From Reyranella sp. (GTDB taxonomy: Bacteria > Pseudomonadota > Alphaproteobacteria > Reyranellales > Reyranellaceae), in assembly GCA_021732285.1 (NCBI GenBank), contig JAKFVH010000001.1:1-37382 (forward strand): a DNA stretch of 37,382 bases, given 5' to 3'. Each line of letters begins with the position of its first letter. The first letter of the stretch is position 1. Made by a program: the position numbers and the translations under genes. Below, piece by piece: positions 24,635 to 32,877 of this stretch. The notes under the pieces are model-generated. The model saw only the letters and a program-made list of their open reading frames with translations, was not told where the DNA came from and did not search any database.

Positions 24635-25686
24635 GCCGCCCCATGACTCGTGACGAGCTCAAGGGGAAGATCCAGACCGTCCTCGGTCCGATCGCGCCCG
24701 AGGCGCTGGGACGCACGCTGATGCACGAGCATGTGCTTTGCGATATCCGTCCGCCCGGCACGCGCTCCGACAACGATCTCGGGCCCGAGATCACGCTCGA
24801 GAACGTCTGGCAGATGAACTACGGCCGCGGTCTGAAGCGCGCCGGCCGCAAGTACATGCTCGACCTCGAGGACATCGCCACGCGCGAGGTGGCGATGATG
24901 AAGCACCAGGGCGGCGACGCCATCGTCGAGCTGACCTGCGGCGGTCTTTCGCCCGATCCGACGGGGTTGAAGCGCATCGCCGCCGGCACGGGCGTGCACC
25001 TGATCATGGGCTGCGGCTACTACGTCAACGACTACCAGGACCCGAAGAACCACGGCCGCAGTGTCGACGACTTCGCCCGGGAGATCGTGGGCCAGGTGCT
25101 GCATGGCGCCTGGGGCACCGACGTGCGCGCCGGCATGATCGGCGAGATCGGCTGCACCGCGCCGTGGACCGCGACCGAGAAGAAGGTGATGCAGGCGGCT
25201 ATCATCGCGGCGAGCGAAACGGGTGCGGCGATCAACGTCCATCCCGGCCGCCATTCCGACCAGCCGCAGGAAGTCGCCGACTTCATCAAGGCCGCGGGCA
25301 AGCCGACCGAGCGCGTGGTGATCAGCCACATCGATCGCACCATCTTCGACGAGGAGCGGCTGCTGCGGCTCGCCGACTCGGGCGTCACCATCGAGTTCGA
25401 CCTGTTCGGCCAGGAGGCGAGCTACTACGGCCTGTCGGACATCGACATGCCCAACGACGCCACGCGCCTGAAACTGATCCGCGCCCTGATCGACCATGGC
25501 CATCTCGACCGCGTCGTCATCAGCCACGACATCTGCTACCGCACGCGGCTCGCGACGTTCGGCGGCCACGGCTACGGCCACATCTTCAGGAACGTCGTGC
25601 CGATGATGAAGGAGCGCGGCTACAGCGAAGACGAGATCGACGCCATCCTCGTGCGCAATCCGAGACGGCTGCTGACCTTCGTCTAG
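24631..25686 (+). CDS. Phosphotriesterase-family amidohydrolase
   Basis: A 351-aa TIM-barrel metal hydrolase. The binuclear site is readable: H32-E-H34 after strand 1, Glu in IGEIGCT after strand 4 (where carboxy-lysine occurs in true phosphotriesterases), His in INVHPGRH, His in SHIDRT and Asp in ISHDI. The Glu bridge places it nearer to the PHP/lactonase-like branch than to paraoxon hydrolases. Members hydrolyse lactones, esters or phosphoesters. The ATG at 24631 overlaps the Bug gene's stop (ATGA). With the dimethylformamidase-like gene it forms a hydrolase set for an unknown small molecule. Confidence 0.9.
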   Translation: MSRPMTRDELKGKIQTVLGPIAPEALGRTLMHEHVLCDIRPPGTRSDNDLGPEITLENVWQMNYGRGLKRAGRKYMLDLEDIATREVAMMKHQGGDAIVELTCGGLSPDPTGLKRIAAGTGVHLIMGCGYYVNDYQDPKNHGRSVDDFAREIVGQVLHGAWGTDVRAGMIGEIGCTAPWTATEKKVMQAAIIAASETGAAINVHPGRHSDQPQEVADFIKAAGKPTERVVISHIDRTIFDEERLLRLADSGVTIEFDLFGQEASYYGLSDIDMPNDATRLKLIRALIDHGHLDRVVISHDICYRTRLATFGGHGYGHIFRNVVPMMKERGYSEDEIDAILVRNPRRLLTFV

Positions 25687-25812
25687 CTCTCGCCCTGGCT
25701 GCCCATCGGGTTTCCTTGCCGATTCACCGAGGGACGATTCATCGAAGGATGAATTTCATTTAAGGCTGCGAACACAATTCAGCCGTGCCTGTCGCCGATA
25801 GGCGCAGTCACC

Positions 25813-25831
25813 ATGCGCCAGATTGGCGCAT
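25813..25831. promoter_or_regulatory. 19-bp palindrome upstream of the GH81 gene
   Basis: Perfect 8-bp inverted repeat (ATGCGCCA and TGGCGCAT) with a 3-nt centre, about 14 bp before the GGGGAGGGGG ribosome site of the GH81 gene. It could be an operator or leader hairpin. A weaker 7-bp inverted repeat lies at 25737-25754. No clear -35/-10 was found. Confidence 0.45.
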
Positions 25832-25853
25832 CTCCCAATTGCGGGGAGGGGGC

Positions 25854-28800
25854 ATGAGTGTTCTGAGGGTCGGCGCGGGCAGCATCTCGACCACGATTCC
25901 TGCGGGCGCGGCGGGCCCGGAGCTCAGCAATGGCGCCGACGCAGCGCCGCGCGTCAGCGGCGATGCCGCCCAAGTGCCGGTCCCCACCAACGACTGGTGG
26001 TCGTCGCTGGTCTTCAACTATTTCAGCGAGCCGGGCTCCGCGCCGCTCTACGCCGACCCGATTGCGCTGCGCGCCGACGGTGCGGGCCTGCAGATCGGCT
26101 ACCAGAGCGACGTCACCTACATCGACGGGCCGGGCCTGCAGGTCCCGGACAACATCAAGTATCAGTACACCTTCGCGCCCGGCCTGCATGTCGGTCTCGA
26201 GGGGCTGGGCGGCGCCAGCGTGACGGTGGCGGATTACGGTGACTGGACCGTCACCGCCGATTGGCAGGGCGCCGGCCCCGATCTGCAGGCGACGTTCGGG
26301 CGCGGCCTGCCGTTCGTCTATTTCTCCAGGAGCGGCGCCGGCGATGCGGTGATCGACGTCGTGGCGGCAGCGCCCACGAGCCATGTCGACAATCCCACGC
26401 AGCCGCTGGTCTACCAGGTCGTCGGCCTCACCGGCGTCTTCAACGGCGGCGTCACGCAGTTCAGGTTGCCCGTCGATTCCGCCGGCCATCCGGCCGATGG
26501 CCCGCAGGCCCGCCTCTCCTACGATTTCGACGGCAACGGCAAGTACGACCGCGTCGAGACCTACCGCTATCTGGCAACGGACGCAGCACCAGGCTGGGAG
26601 ACTTATGGCGAAGGCACCGGCCTCGCCTCGCAGACCGGTGCCATGGCCAACCTGGTCAACGGCTCGGTGAAGCTCGAGATCTGGAATGCCATCGGCGACG
26701 GCACGCCCGCGGTGCGCGTCGATGCGCCCAACGGCGATGCGAACCAGGCGACGCTGGCGTTGCCGTTCGCCGGTCTCACCGCGGCCGGTGAAAGCGCTTC
26801 CACGCTCTATCTCCGCGACGGCGCCAGCGCCGGCACGCCGTCGGTCCTCTCGACCCGGCCTGGCAGCGCCGCCGCCGTCGACGTCATGGGCGAGAGCCAG
26901 GCGGGCACGGCGTGGGATGGCCAGGGCGACATCTGGTACAGCGCCGACGGCATGGTGGGCGTCACCATCCGCGGCGTGCACTACGGCATCTTTGCGCCGG
27001 CAGGCGCGCAGTGGACCGTCACCGACACCGGCCTCACGTCCGACCTCGGCGGGGCGCAAACTTTCGCCGCGGCGGTGCTGCCGGAGAAATCGGTCGAGGT
27101 GCTGCGGCTGTTCGCCAGCCACGCCGACGATGCCGTGACAGGCAGCACCTCCACTTTCGCCTACGACGCCGCGACCGACAGCGTGACGCAGACCTTCGCC
27201 GTCACGACGCGGACCGGCGAGGACCCGTTGTCGGCGCTCTATCGCCATCAGTGGCTCGACACCGACGAGGCGCTCACGCCCTACAGCTACGACTCCCCGC
27301 GCGGCGAGATGAAGCTCGCGCAGGATTCGAGCTTTGCGGTGACCTATGAGGCGAGTCCGATGCTGCCGGTGCAGCCTCTGCTCGACGCCGGCGCCGTCGA
27401 GCAGGTGCGGGCGCTGGTGCTGGCCGACGTTGCCGAGCTTGCGAGCCGCGCCATCAAGATTCCTTTCCAGGACACTTACACGGCCGGCAAGGAGCTCGGT
27501 CGGCTGGCCGAGCTGGCGCAGATCGCCAACCAGGTCGGCGAGACCCAAGCGCGCGACACCTATCTCGGCGTCATCAAGGCCGAGCTGGAGGACTGGTTCA
27601 CTGCCGGCCAAGGGACGGGGACAGGGACGGACAAGATGTTCGTCTACAACGCCCAATGGGGCACCCTGCAGGGCTATCCGGCGAGCTTCGACACCGAGAA
27701 GCAGCTCAACGACCACAATTTCCACTACGGCTACTTCGTGCAGGCGGCGGCGACGGTCGCCATGTTCGACCAGGCCTGGGCTGGGCAGGACCGCTGGGGC
27801 GCCATGGTCGACCTGCTGGTCGACGATGTCGCCAACGCCGACCACGACAGCGAGCTGTTTCCCTATCTGCGCAGCTTCGATCCCTACGCCGGTCACAGCT
27901 GGGCGTCGGGTCACGGCGCCTTCGCGGCCGGCAACAACAACGAATCCTCGTCCGAGGCGCTGAACTTCTCGGCTGCGCTGGCGCTGTGGGGCGCCGTGAC
28001 CGGCCGCGACGACGTGCGCGACCTCGGCATGGCGCTGCACACGGTGGAGAGCAACGCCGTGCTGCAGTACTGGTTCGACGTCGACCATGCGGTGTTTCCC
28101 GAGGGCTACCCGTACGAAGCCGCCGGCATGATCTGGGGCGACGGCGCCACCCATACGACCTGGTTCAGCGACGATCCCGAGCGGATCCACGGCATCAACC
28201 TGATGCCGATCAGCGCCTCGACGTCGCTGCATCTTGGCAGCGAACCGGCCGAGATCCTGGCCAATTACGCCGAGATGGCGGCCGAGAGCGGCGGCGCGCC
28301 GCGCTACTGGAAGAACATCCAGTGGGAATACCTGGCGCTCGCCGATCCCGATCGCGCGCTGGCCGCCCTGCAGGCCGATCCCGACTACAGCCTGAACGAA
28401 GGCGGCTCGGGCTCGCGGGCCCAGACGCTGCACTGGGTCTCGGCGCTCGCGGCACTCGGCACGCTGAACGACGAGGTGCGGGCCGACACGCCATTCCATG
28501 CCGTGTTCGCCAAGAACGGCGTCAACACCTACGTCGCCTACAACACCGGTGCGCAGGATCTCTTGGTCCACTTCACCGACGGCACGGTGCTCACCGTGGC
28601 GCCGCACGCCATGGCGACGCTGCGCGACGGCACGGTCACCGTGTTCGACATCGGCGGTGACGGCGGCGGCGGGTCCGATCTGGACCCGGCGCCTGACCCT
28701 GATCCCGATCCTGATCCAGACCCCGATCCCGATCCGCCGACCGATCCCGCCGGCAATGGCCTGCGGATGGTCGACGGCAGGATCGGCTTCGACGCCGGCC

Positions 28801-30275
28801 TCGGCACGGTCACGCTCGCCTCGGCCGCGGGCGCCAACCACGACGGCGCGCCGCATGGATCGGGCATCTTCAGCCTGACCAACGTCTCGGCCGCCTACGA
28901 GGCGGGACATGCCAGTGGCTTCGAGCTCAAGGTCGATGCCGGCAGCGGCGTCGGCGATGCCGCGCAGGTTGCCGTCTCCTACGACTTCAACGGCGATGGC
29001 GTCGTCGACCGCACCGAGACCTGGCACTACTTCGCCACCAACGATGTGACGGGTTGGGAGACCTATGGCAGCCAGGGCCGGCTCGCCTCGGTGACCGGCG
29101 TTGCGATGCAGGACCTCGCGGACGGGACGGTCACGGTGCAGGCATGGACTGCGCTCGGCAGCCATCCGGTCCAGGTCGACCTTGCGGGCTCATCGCTCAG
29201 CCTGCCGTTCCAATCCCACGGCGGCGGCGATCCGGATCCTGACCCGGACCCGGATCCCGATCCGCCGCCACCGGACCTCGAGGGCGATGGCCTGCTGCTG
29301 GCGGACGGCAGCGTGCGCTTCGATCCGGCGCGGGGCACCGTGACACTGGCTGCGTCGGCCGGCGCCAACCATGACGGGGTCCCCCATGCGCCCGCCACCT
29401 TCACGCTCGCCAACGTCACGGCCGACCACCTCGGCTCGGCCGCGACCGGCTTCACGCTGTTGGTCGATGCCGGGGGCGGCGTGGGCGATGGCGTGCAGGC
29501 CGCCATCTCCTACGATTTCGACGGCAACGGCGCCTTCGACCGCATCGAGACCTGGCAGTACTTCGCCACCGACGACACGGCGGGCTGGCAGGCCTATGGC
29601 AGCAACGTGGGCCTCAGGTCGGTGTCGGGGACGGCGATGCAGGACCTCGTCGACGGCACGGTGAAGGTCGATGTGTGGACGGCGATCGGCAGCCACGCGG
29701 TCGCGGTCGACATCGCGGCCTCCTCGCTCGACCTGCCGTTCCGCGCCGGCGAAGGCAGTCCGACGCCGCCGCCGGAACAGCCCGACCCGGACCCGCCCGC
29801 CGGCACCGACTTCATCGTCAGCGCGACACCGTCGGGGCTGAAGCTCAGCACCGACGGCGAGGCCGTCATCGCCGGTGCGGCCAACGGCCAATATGTCGGC
29901 CAACCCCACGATGCCGTGACGTTCAAGGCCGAAGGCCTGCACGCGCAGTATGACGGCGGCGGCGTCCAGTTCGCTTTGCCGTTGGATGCGGGAAGTGGCG
30001 TCGGCAACGGAACGCAGCTGCGGCTCAGCTTCGACTTCGACGGCAATGGCGCGGTGGACCGGACCGAGACCTACCAGTACTTCGCGACCAACGACGTCAC
30101 GGGCTGGGAGAGCTATTCGCAGGCGCATGGGTTGAACAGCGCGTCCGGCGCTTTCGCCAACTTCACCGGTGGCAGCGTCACTGCCGAGCTGTGGAACACC
30201 ATCGGCGATTCTGCGGTCAGGCTCGACGGCGGTGCGGCCGTCATCCTGCCGTATCACTCCGACCTGTTGACCTGA
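25854..30275 (+). CDS. GH81 endo-beta-1,3-glucanase with four CBM56-like modules
   Basis: A 1473-aa enzyme for beta-1,3-glucan (laminarin, callose, fungal wall). Catalytic GH81 features: NDWWSSL at residues 46-52, D620 in DHNFHYGYF (general acid), NNNESSSEA with E697 and E701 (general base region), and NLMPISAS. A carbohydrate-binding-like module of about 125 aa is inserted near residues 180-305, inside the N-terminal beta-sandwich. Three more follow at about 968-1122, 1146-1298 and 1320-1470; two DP-repeat linkers precede the second and third modules, and a shorter Pro-rich linker precedes the fourth. Each module has an EF-hand-type loop (DFDGNGxxDRxE) and a YFATxDxxGWExY block, as in CBM56 as I recall it. 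No signal peptide is visible, so type I or another export route is possible. ATG 25854 follows GGGGAGGGGG. Confidence 0.9.
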   Translation: MSVLRVGAGSISTTIPAGAAGPELSNGADAAPRVSGDAAQVPVPTNDWWSSLVFNYFSEPGSAPLYADPIALRADGAGLQIGYQSDVTYIDGPGLQVPDNIKYQYTFAPGLHVGLEGLGGASVTVADYGDWTVTADWQGAGPDLQATFGRGLPFVYFSRSGAGDAVIDVVAAAPTSHVDNPTQPLVYQVVGLTGVFNGGVTQFRLPVDSAGHPADGPQARLSYDFDGNGKYDRVETYRYLATDAAPGWETYGEGTGLASQTGAMANLVNGSVKLEIWNAIGDGTPAVRVDAPNGDANQATLALPFAGLTAAGESASTLYLRDGASAGTPSVLSTRPGSAAAVDVMGESQAGTAWDGQGDIWYSADGMVGVTIRGVHYGIFAPAGAQWTVTDTGLTSDLGGAQTFAAAVLPEKSVEVLRLFASHADDAVTGSTSTFAYDAATDSVTQTFAVTTRTGEDPLSALYRHQWLDTDEALTPYSYDSPRGEMKLAQDSSFAVTYEASPMLPVQPLLDAGAVEQVRALVLADVAELASRAIKIPFQDTYTAGKELGRLAELAQIANQVGETQARDTYLGVIKAELEDWFTAGQGTGTGTDKMFVYNAQWGTLQGYPASFDTEKQLNDHNFHYGYFVQAAATVAMFDQAWAGQDRWGAMVDLLVDDVANADHDSELFPYLRSFDPYAGHSWASGHGAFAAGNNNESSSEALNFSAALALWGAVTGRDDVRDLGMALHTVESNAVLQYWFDVDHAVFPEGYPYEAAGMIWGDGATHTTWFSDDPERIHGINLMPISASTSLHLGSEPAEILANYAEMAAESGGAPRYWKNIQWEYLALADPDRALAALQADPDYSLNEGGSGSRAQTLHWVSALAALGTLNDEVRADTPFHAVFAKNGVNTYVAYNTGAQDLLVHFTDGTVLTVAPHAMATLRDGTVTVFDIGGDGGGGSDLDPAPDPDPDPDPDPDPDPPTDPAGNGLRMVDGRIGFDAGLGTVTLASAAGANHDGAPHGSGIFSLTNVSAAYEAGHASGFELKVDAGSGVGDAAQVAVSYDFNGDGVVDRTETWHYFATNDVTGWETYGSQGRLASVTGVAMQDLADGTVTVQAWTALGSHPVQVDLAGSSLSLPFQSHGGGDPDPDPDPDPDPPPPDLEGDGLLLADGSVRFDPARGTVTLAASAGANHDGVPHAPATFTLANVTADHLGSAATGFTLLVDAGGGVGDGVQAAISYDFDGNGAFDRIETWQYFATDDTAGWQAYGSNVGLRSVSGTAMQDLVDGTVKVDVWTAIGSHAVAVDIAASSLDLPFRAGEGSPTPPPEQPDPDPPAGTDFIVSATPSGLKLSTDGEAVIAGAANGQYVGQPHDAVTFKAEGLHAQYDGGGVQFALPLDAGSGVGNGTQLRLSFDFDGNGAVDRTETYQYFATNDVTGWESYSQAHGLNSASGAFANFTGGSVTAELWNTIGDSAVRLDGGAAVILPYHSDLLT

Positions 30276-30295
30276 CAGCGATGTGTCCTGGCAAC

Positions 30296-30313
30296 CGCCG
30301 GCGGAAGCCGGCG
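30296..30313. terminator. GC hairpin with GGAA loop after GH81 gene
   Basis: A 7-bp GC-only stem (CGCCGGC / GCCGGCG) closed by a GNRA-type GGAA loop, 20 bp after the GH81 stop. There is no long T tract, so termination or mRNA 3'-end protection is only likely, not sure. Confidence 0.45.
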
Positions 30314-30342
30314 TTCGTCAAGTCGTAAGCAGGAGGTCCGTG

Positions 30343-30492
30343 ATGATCCGCAAGCTCACATCCGGTGAATACCGCCTCTATTCGCGCAAGACCGATCCCA
30401 GGACCGGCAAACGGCGCAACCTCGGCACCTTCAAGTCGCGGGCGGCGGCCGAGAAGCACGAACGGGCGGTGCAGTACTTCAAGCGGCACTGA
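30343..30492 (+). CDS. Conserved small basic protein (49 aa)
   Basis: A 49-aa, strongly basic protein: MIRKLTSGEYRLYSRK, then TGKRRNLGTFKSRAAAEKHE and VQYFKRH. Near-identical short proteins are widespread in alphaproteobacteria as far as I recall, without assigned function. The GxFKSRAAAEKHER part resembles the N-terminal Arm/AP2-like DNA-binding unit of integrases, so nucleic-acid binding is possible (inference). AGGAGGT lies 6 bases before ATG 30343, which supports this start over any longer reading. Confidence 0.8.
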   Translation: MIRKLTSGEYRLYSRKTDPRTGKRRNLGTFKSRAAAEKHERAVQYFKRH

Positions 30493-30553
30493 GCGGATTA
30501 AACCCAAAGATCGCCCTTGGTTTGCCACCAAGCTTGCGCCAAATGGCGTCGCC

Positions 30554-30937
30554 ATGCCGCTTCATTGGAAAATCGCCCCGCTCGAGCAGATGGTGGTCTG
30601 CGTCTCAGAGGGCGTCGTCACCAAGGACGAGCTCATGGCGTATTTCAAGGCACTCGAAAAGGCTGGTGCCGGACACTATCGCAAGCTGCTCGATGCGAGC
30701 GGCGCCGAGTGCCACCTGACGCCGGCCGAAACTGCCGAGCTCGCGGCCTATGCCAAGTCGCTCAAGGGGCAGGGCACGCCGGGTCCGATGGCCATCTTCA
30801 CCGGCTCGACGGGAAACGACGAGTTCGTCAGGAGCGTGAGCGCCCTGCTGCGGCCGGGCCGCCGGCTGCGGACCTTCTCGACCATCCACGCCGCGCGCCG
30901 CTGGCTCGACAGCGCACCGCTCGGCCGGACGTCGTAG
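30554..30937 (+). CDS. STAS/SpoIIAA-like domain protein
   Basis: A 127-aa cytosolic protein. The fold pattern is an N-terminal strand (MVVCVSEGVVTKDELMAYFKALE), YRKLLDASGA as the central strand with Asp, then GPMAIFTGSTGNDEFVRSV and LRTFSTIHAARRWLD. This matches SpoIIAA-like proteins common in alphaproteobacteria, although no phosphorylatable Ser motif can be named with certainty. Partners are unknown. ATG 30554 is preferred; the in-frame region upstream overlaps the small basic protein gene. Confidence 0.65.
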   Translation: MPLHWKIAPLEQMVVCVSEGVVTKDELMAYFKALEKAGAGHYRKLLDASGAECHLTPAETAELAAYAKSLKGQGTPGPMAIFTGSTGNDEFVRSVSALLRPGRRLRTFSTIHAARRWLDSAPLGRTS

Positions 30938-30963
30938 CCGAAGGCGCGGGTTGCGCCTTCGGC
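30937..30963. terminator. Hairpin after STAS-like gene
   Basis: An 11-bp perfect stem (30937-30947 with 30953-30963) around a 5-nt loop GGGTT, beginning in the stop codon. No T run follows on either strand. It sits between convergent genes and may terminate both. Confidence 0.55.
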
Positions 30964-30981
30964 CATCGTGTCGACGATCAG

Positions 30982-31290
30982 TTACTGGGAGCGCGCCGAC
31001 TCCGTCGCCGGAACAGGGATCTGCGCGCGATTGAGCGCGCGCTTCAGCGCCGCGACGCCGGCGGCGTAGTTGCCCTTGCGGCAGTCTTCCACTGCTGCAT
31101 CGACCTCGATGGGCCGGGCGTAGCCATTCGTGTTGTGACGCGAATACAGGCTGGAAAGCTGCTGGCAGCGCGCCGCCGTGTCCTCGGCTGTTGCCTGCGC
31201 GATATCGGCCGACGCCGGTCCGGCGTAGCCGAAGGCAACGATGGCACTCGAGAGAACTGCTGCTGTGTGGAGGAAGTACTTCGTCGTCAT
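30982..31290 (-). CDS. Small exported protein, unknown function
   Basis: A 102-aa protein with a Sec leader (MTTKYFLHTAAVLSSAIVAFGYAGPASA). The mature part holds ARCQQLSSLYSRHNTNGYARP and VDAAVEDCRKGNYAAGVAALKRAL, with two Cys that could form a disulfide and a helical C-terminus reminiscent of a half tetratricopeptide unit. ATG 31290 is chosen because it starts the leader; an upstream in-frame start would add 27 residues of unlikely sequence. No function can be assigned. Confidence 0.7.
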   Translation of the reverse strand: MTTKYFLHTAAVLSSAIVAFGYAGPASADIAQATAEDTAARCQQLSSLYSRHNTNGYARPIEVDAAVEDCRKGNYAAGVAALKRALNRAQIPVPATESARSQ

Positions 31291-31635
31291 TTGCCTGCAC
31301 CCCGTTGTTGGACAGTGAAACAGGGAGCTGGGATGCGCGCGTTCGTTCGACGACCGAATAGAACTAAACATCCCATTCGAAAATAACGTGATGTTACGCG
31401 GCGTAGACCAATCGTCGCCGCGGTGAGCAAGTGTGCGTCGCCGATACCAAGGACCCTTTGCGCGGTCCGCGCAGCAACGCCATGAAGTGCGGGGACTAGG
31501 TAGGCGCCGCCCGATGGCGCGACGATCGAGAGATCATCTTCGCCCTTGGCTGGAGACGGTAGGCTGTAACGAATTCGGCATTGCGCTCGTCATTGCTGGA
31601 GAGATTGCAAAATCGTCATGGTGAGGCGCTATCAT
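31291..31635. other. Gene-free stretch
   Basis: No coding region is supported here. A 63-codon open stretch at 31433-31624 has no ribosome site, no recognisable domain and unconvincing composition. Base composition becomes clearly more AT-rich toward 31620, which marks the edge of the toxin island. Confidence 0.6.
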
Positions 31636-31664
31636 TTGTTGTATCTATAGATATAATTTATACT
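31636..31664 (+). promoter_or_regulatory. Upstream sigma70-like promoter with palindrome in spacer
   Basis: TTGTTG (31636-31641), a 17-bp spacer and TATACT (31659-31664). The spacer starts with the perfect 12-bp palindrome TATCTATAGATA (31642-31653), a possible repressor site. The transcript would start near 31671, leaving a 150-nt leader that includes an 8-bp hairpin (31684-31691 with 31702-31709). Confidence 0.55.
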
Positions 31665-31771
31665 AAGGATTGTGCTCTGGGAATTTTGGCGCTCTATGGC
31701 ACGCCAAAACTCCTTCGAGCTGCGCAAGCGGCACAGAGCACGCCGTAGGCAGAACTCAAGTCATTTTTCCG

Positions 31772-31800
31772 TTGACATCGATGTTAACTGTAGTTATATT
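31772..31800 (+). promoter_or_regulatory. Near-consensus sigma70 promoter for the toxin-like gene
   Basis: Perfect -35 TTGACA (31772-31777), 17-bp spacer and -10 TATATT (31795-31800). Predicted start is near 31807, with GGAGAAGG just before the ATG at 31825. Such a strong consensus promoter is rare in the rest of this GC-rich window. Confidence 0.7.
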
Positions 31801-31824
31801 CTTCTTTCCACGACGGAGAAGGCG

Positions 31825-32877
31825 ATGTTCAACGTTCGGCCGGACAAAGTACGCATTGGCTTCGCTGTTGCACCAGATGAACCGCCAGGATTTCGCGTCG
31901 GCCCTGACGGCTTGCCGCTGTCTGCACCCGCATTTCGACCGGAGTCGCCTTCTCTCCCCACTGGTCAGGACGCTGGCGCCCCGCTGGCCGTGAGTGACTT
32001 GCTGTTGCAAACCGGTGGGCCTATTGAGCCAAACCCGACGACGGAGCTGCCAGACCGCTTTGTCGGCAATCCGTACTGGCCCGCTGAACGAGATCGCCGG
32101 ATGGTCAGTCCGATCATTCCGGTCGGATATGGATCGCCGATGCCGGCTCAGCTGCCGCGCCCCGAGGAGATACAGACGACACCGCCCTGGCGTTCCGATT
32201 CACCGGTGAATGCCGAAAAGCAAGGTGTGCCAGATGCCTCGATACCGAGCGCCGGTGGGTTGCCGGATGGGATCGGTTCACCGCAATCCCCAATCATGGT
32301 GCAGCACAGGCCGGAGGGTGCTCCTCCGCCGCTTCCGGCACCGCCGCCTCCAAAGTCGCCAGAGGTCGACACCTCGCCTGGCGAGGTTGTCGTGCTTCCT
32401 GATGGATCGAAGATTGCAGATACGGATCCCAAGTCGCCGACGGGCTATGTCATGTCACCGAAGATGGACTTGCACGACGTGGCGGCAAAGGGCCGTCAAA
32501 TTGGTGAAGCCTATCGCTCCATGCTCGCACATCCCGCAACAAGCGGCAGCGCGCTTATGTATCTGTATTTGAATCTCGGGTTGAACGCAGGCCAGGGTGG
32601 CACTTACGACCATCAGCGTCGCGGCAACATGATCACGGGCTACACTCAGCTTCCACAGTTTCGCCCGATCGCAAACGTCAACGTTGGCCTGCTCGGTCAA
32701 CAAGCGGGCCTTACGTTAGAAGAGACGCTGGACATTGCTGGAACGTACGCGCGGTGGCGGTCGAGTAACGCCGATCCGAACAGTCCATCTGGGCTGGATC
32801 CGCGGACATTTCACTTCATCAAGCGCGGCTATGAGATTGGCCAGACAGGCATGTTTGATCCGCCGGCGCGCCGTTGA
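31825..32877 (+). CDS. Pro-rich protein with Ntox44-like C-terminal toxin domain (candidate)
   Basis: A 350-aa protein with no signal peptide. Residues 1-200 are Pro-rich and low in predicted structure (DEPPGFRVGPDGLPL, PPPLPAPPPPKSP). The C-terminal 110 residues are compact: MYLYLNLGLNAGQGGTYDHQRR, then NVGLLGQQAGLTLEETLDIAG and FHFIKRGYEIG. The Y-D-x-x-x-x-G, N-x-G-x-x-G-x-x-A-G-x-x-x-E-x-x-x-x-A-G order resembles bacterial toxin 44 (Ntox44), a predicted nuclease of polymorphic toxins (recalled pattern, unverified). The composition is less GC-rich than the neighbours, suggesting transfer. ATG 31825 fits promoter 31772-31800 and GGAGAAGG; an in-frame extension to 31672 would cross the promoter. 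The downstream gene overlaps by 4 bp. Alternatives include a phage or secretion-related structural protein. Confidence 0.6.
   Translation: MFNVRPDKVRIGFAVAPDEPPGFRVGPDGLPLSAPAFRPESPSLPTGQDAGAPLAVSDLLLQTGGPIEPNPTTELPDRFVGNPYWPAERDRRMVSPIIPVGYGSPMPAQLPRPEEIQTTPPWRSDSPVNAEKQGVPDASIPSAGGLPDGIGSPQSPIMVQHRPEGAPPPLPAPPPPKSPEVDTSPGEVVVLPDGSKIADTDPKSPTGYVMSPKMDLHDVAAKGRQIGEAYRSMLAHPATSGSALMYLYLNLGLNAGQGGTYDHQRRGNMITGYTQLPQFRPIANVNVGLLGQQAGLTLEETLDIAGTYARWRSSNADPNSPSGLDPRTFHFIKRGYEIGQTGMFDPPARR

Noticed and set aside
25779..29165. 1128-codon open frame on the minus strand opposite the GH81 gene
   Set aside because: Arg/Gly/Ala/Val/His-rich sequence without domains. It is the antisense shadow of a GC-rich coding frame, whereas the plus strand has clear GH81 motifs.
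28678..29290. Short-period repeats suspected as a CRISPR or satellite array
   Set aside because: They are the DPDPDP codon repeats of two linkers within the GH81 frame, with no spacer-repeat structure.
31433..31624. 63-codon open frame in the gap before the toxin island
   Set aside because: No ribosome site, no recognisable feature and composition unlike a coding region.
31672..31824. 51-codon in-frame extension of the toxin-like gene
   Set aside because: It contains the near-consensus promoter at 31772-31800, and a better ribosome site precedes ATG 31825.
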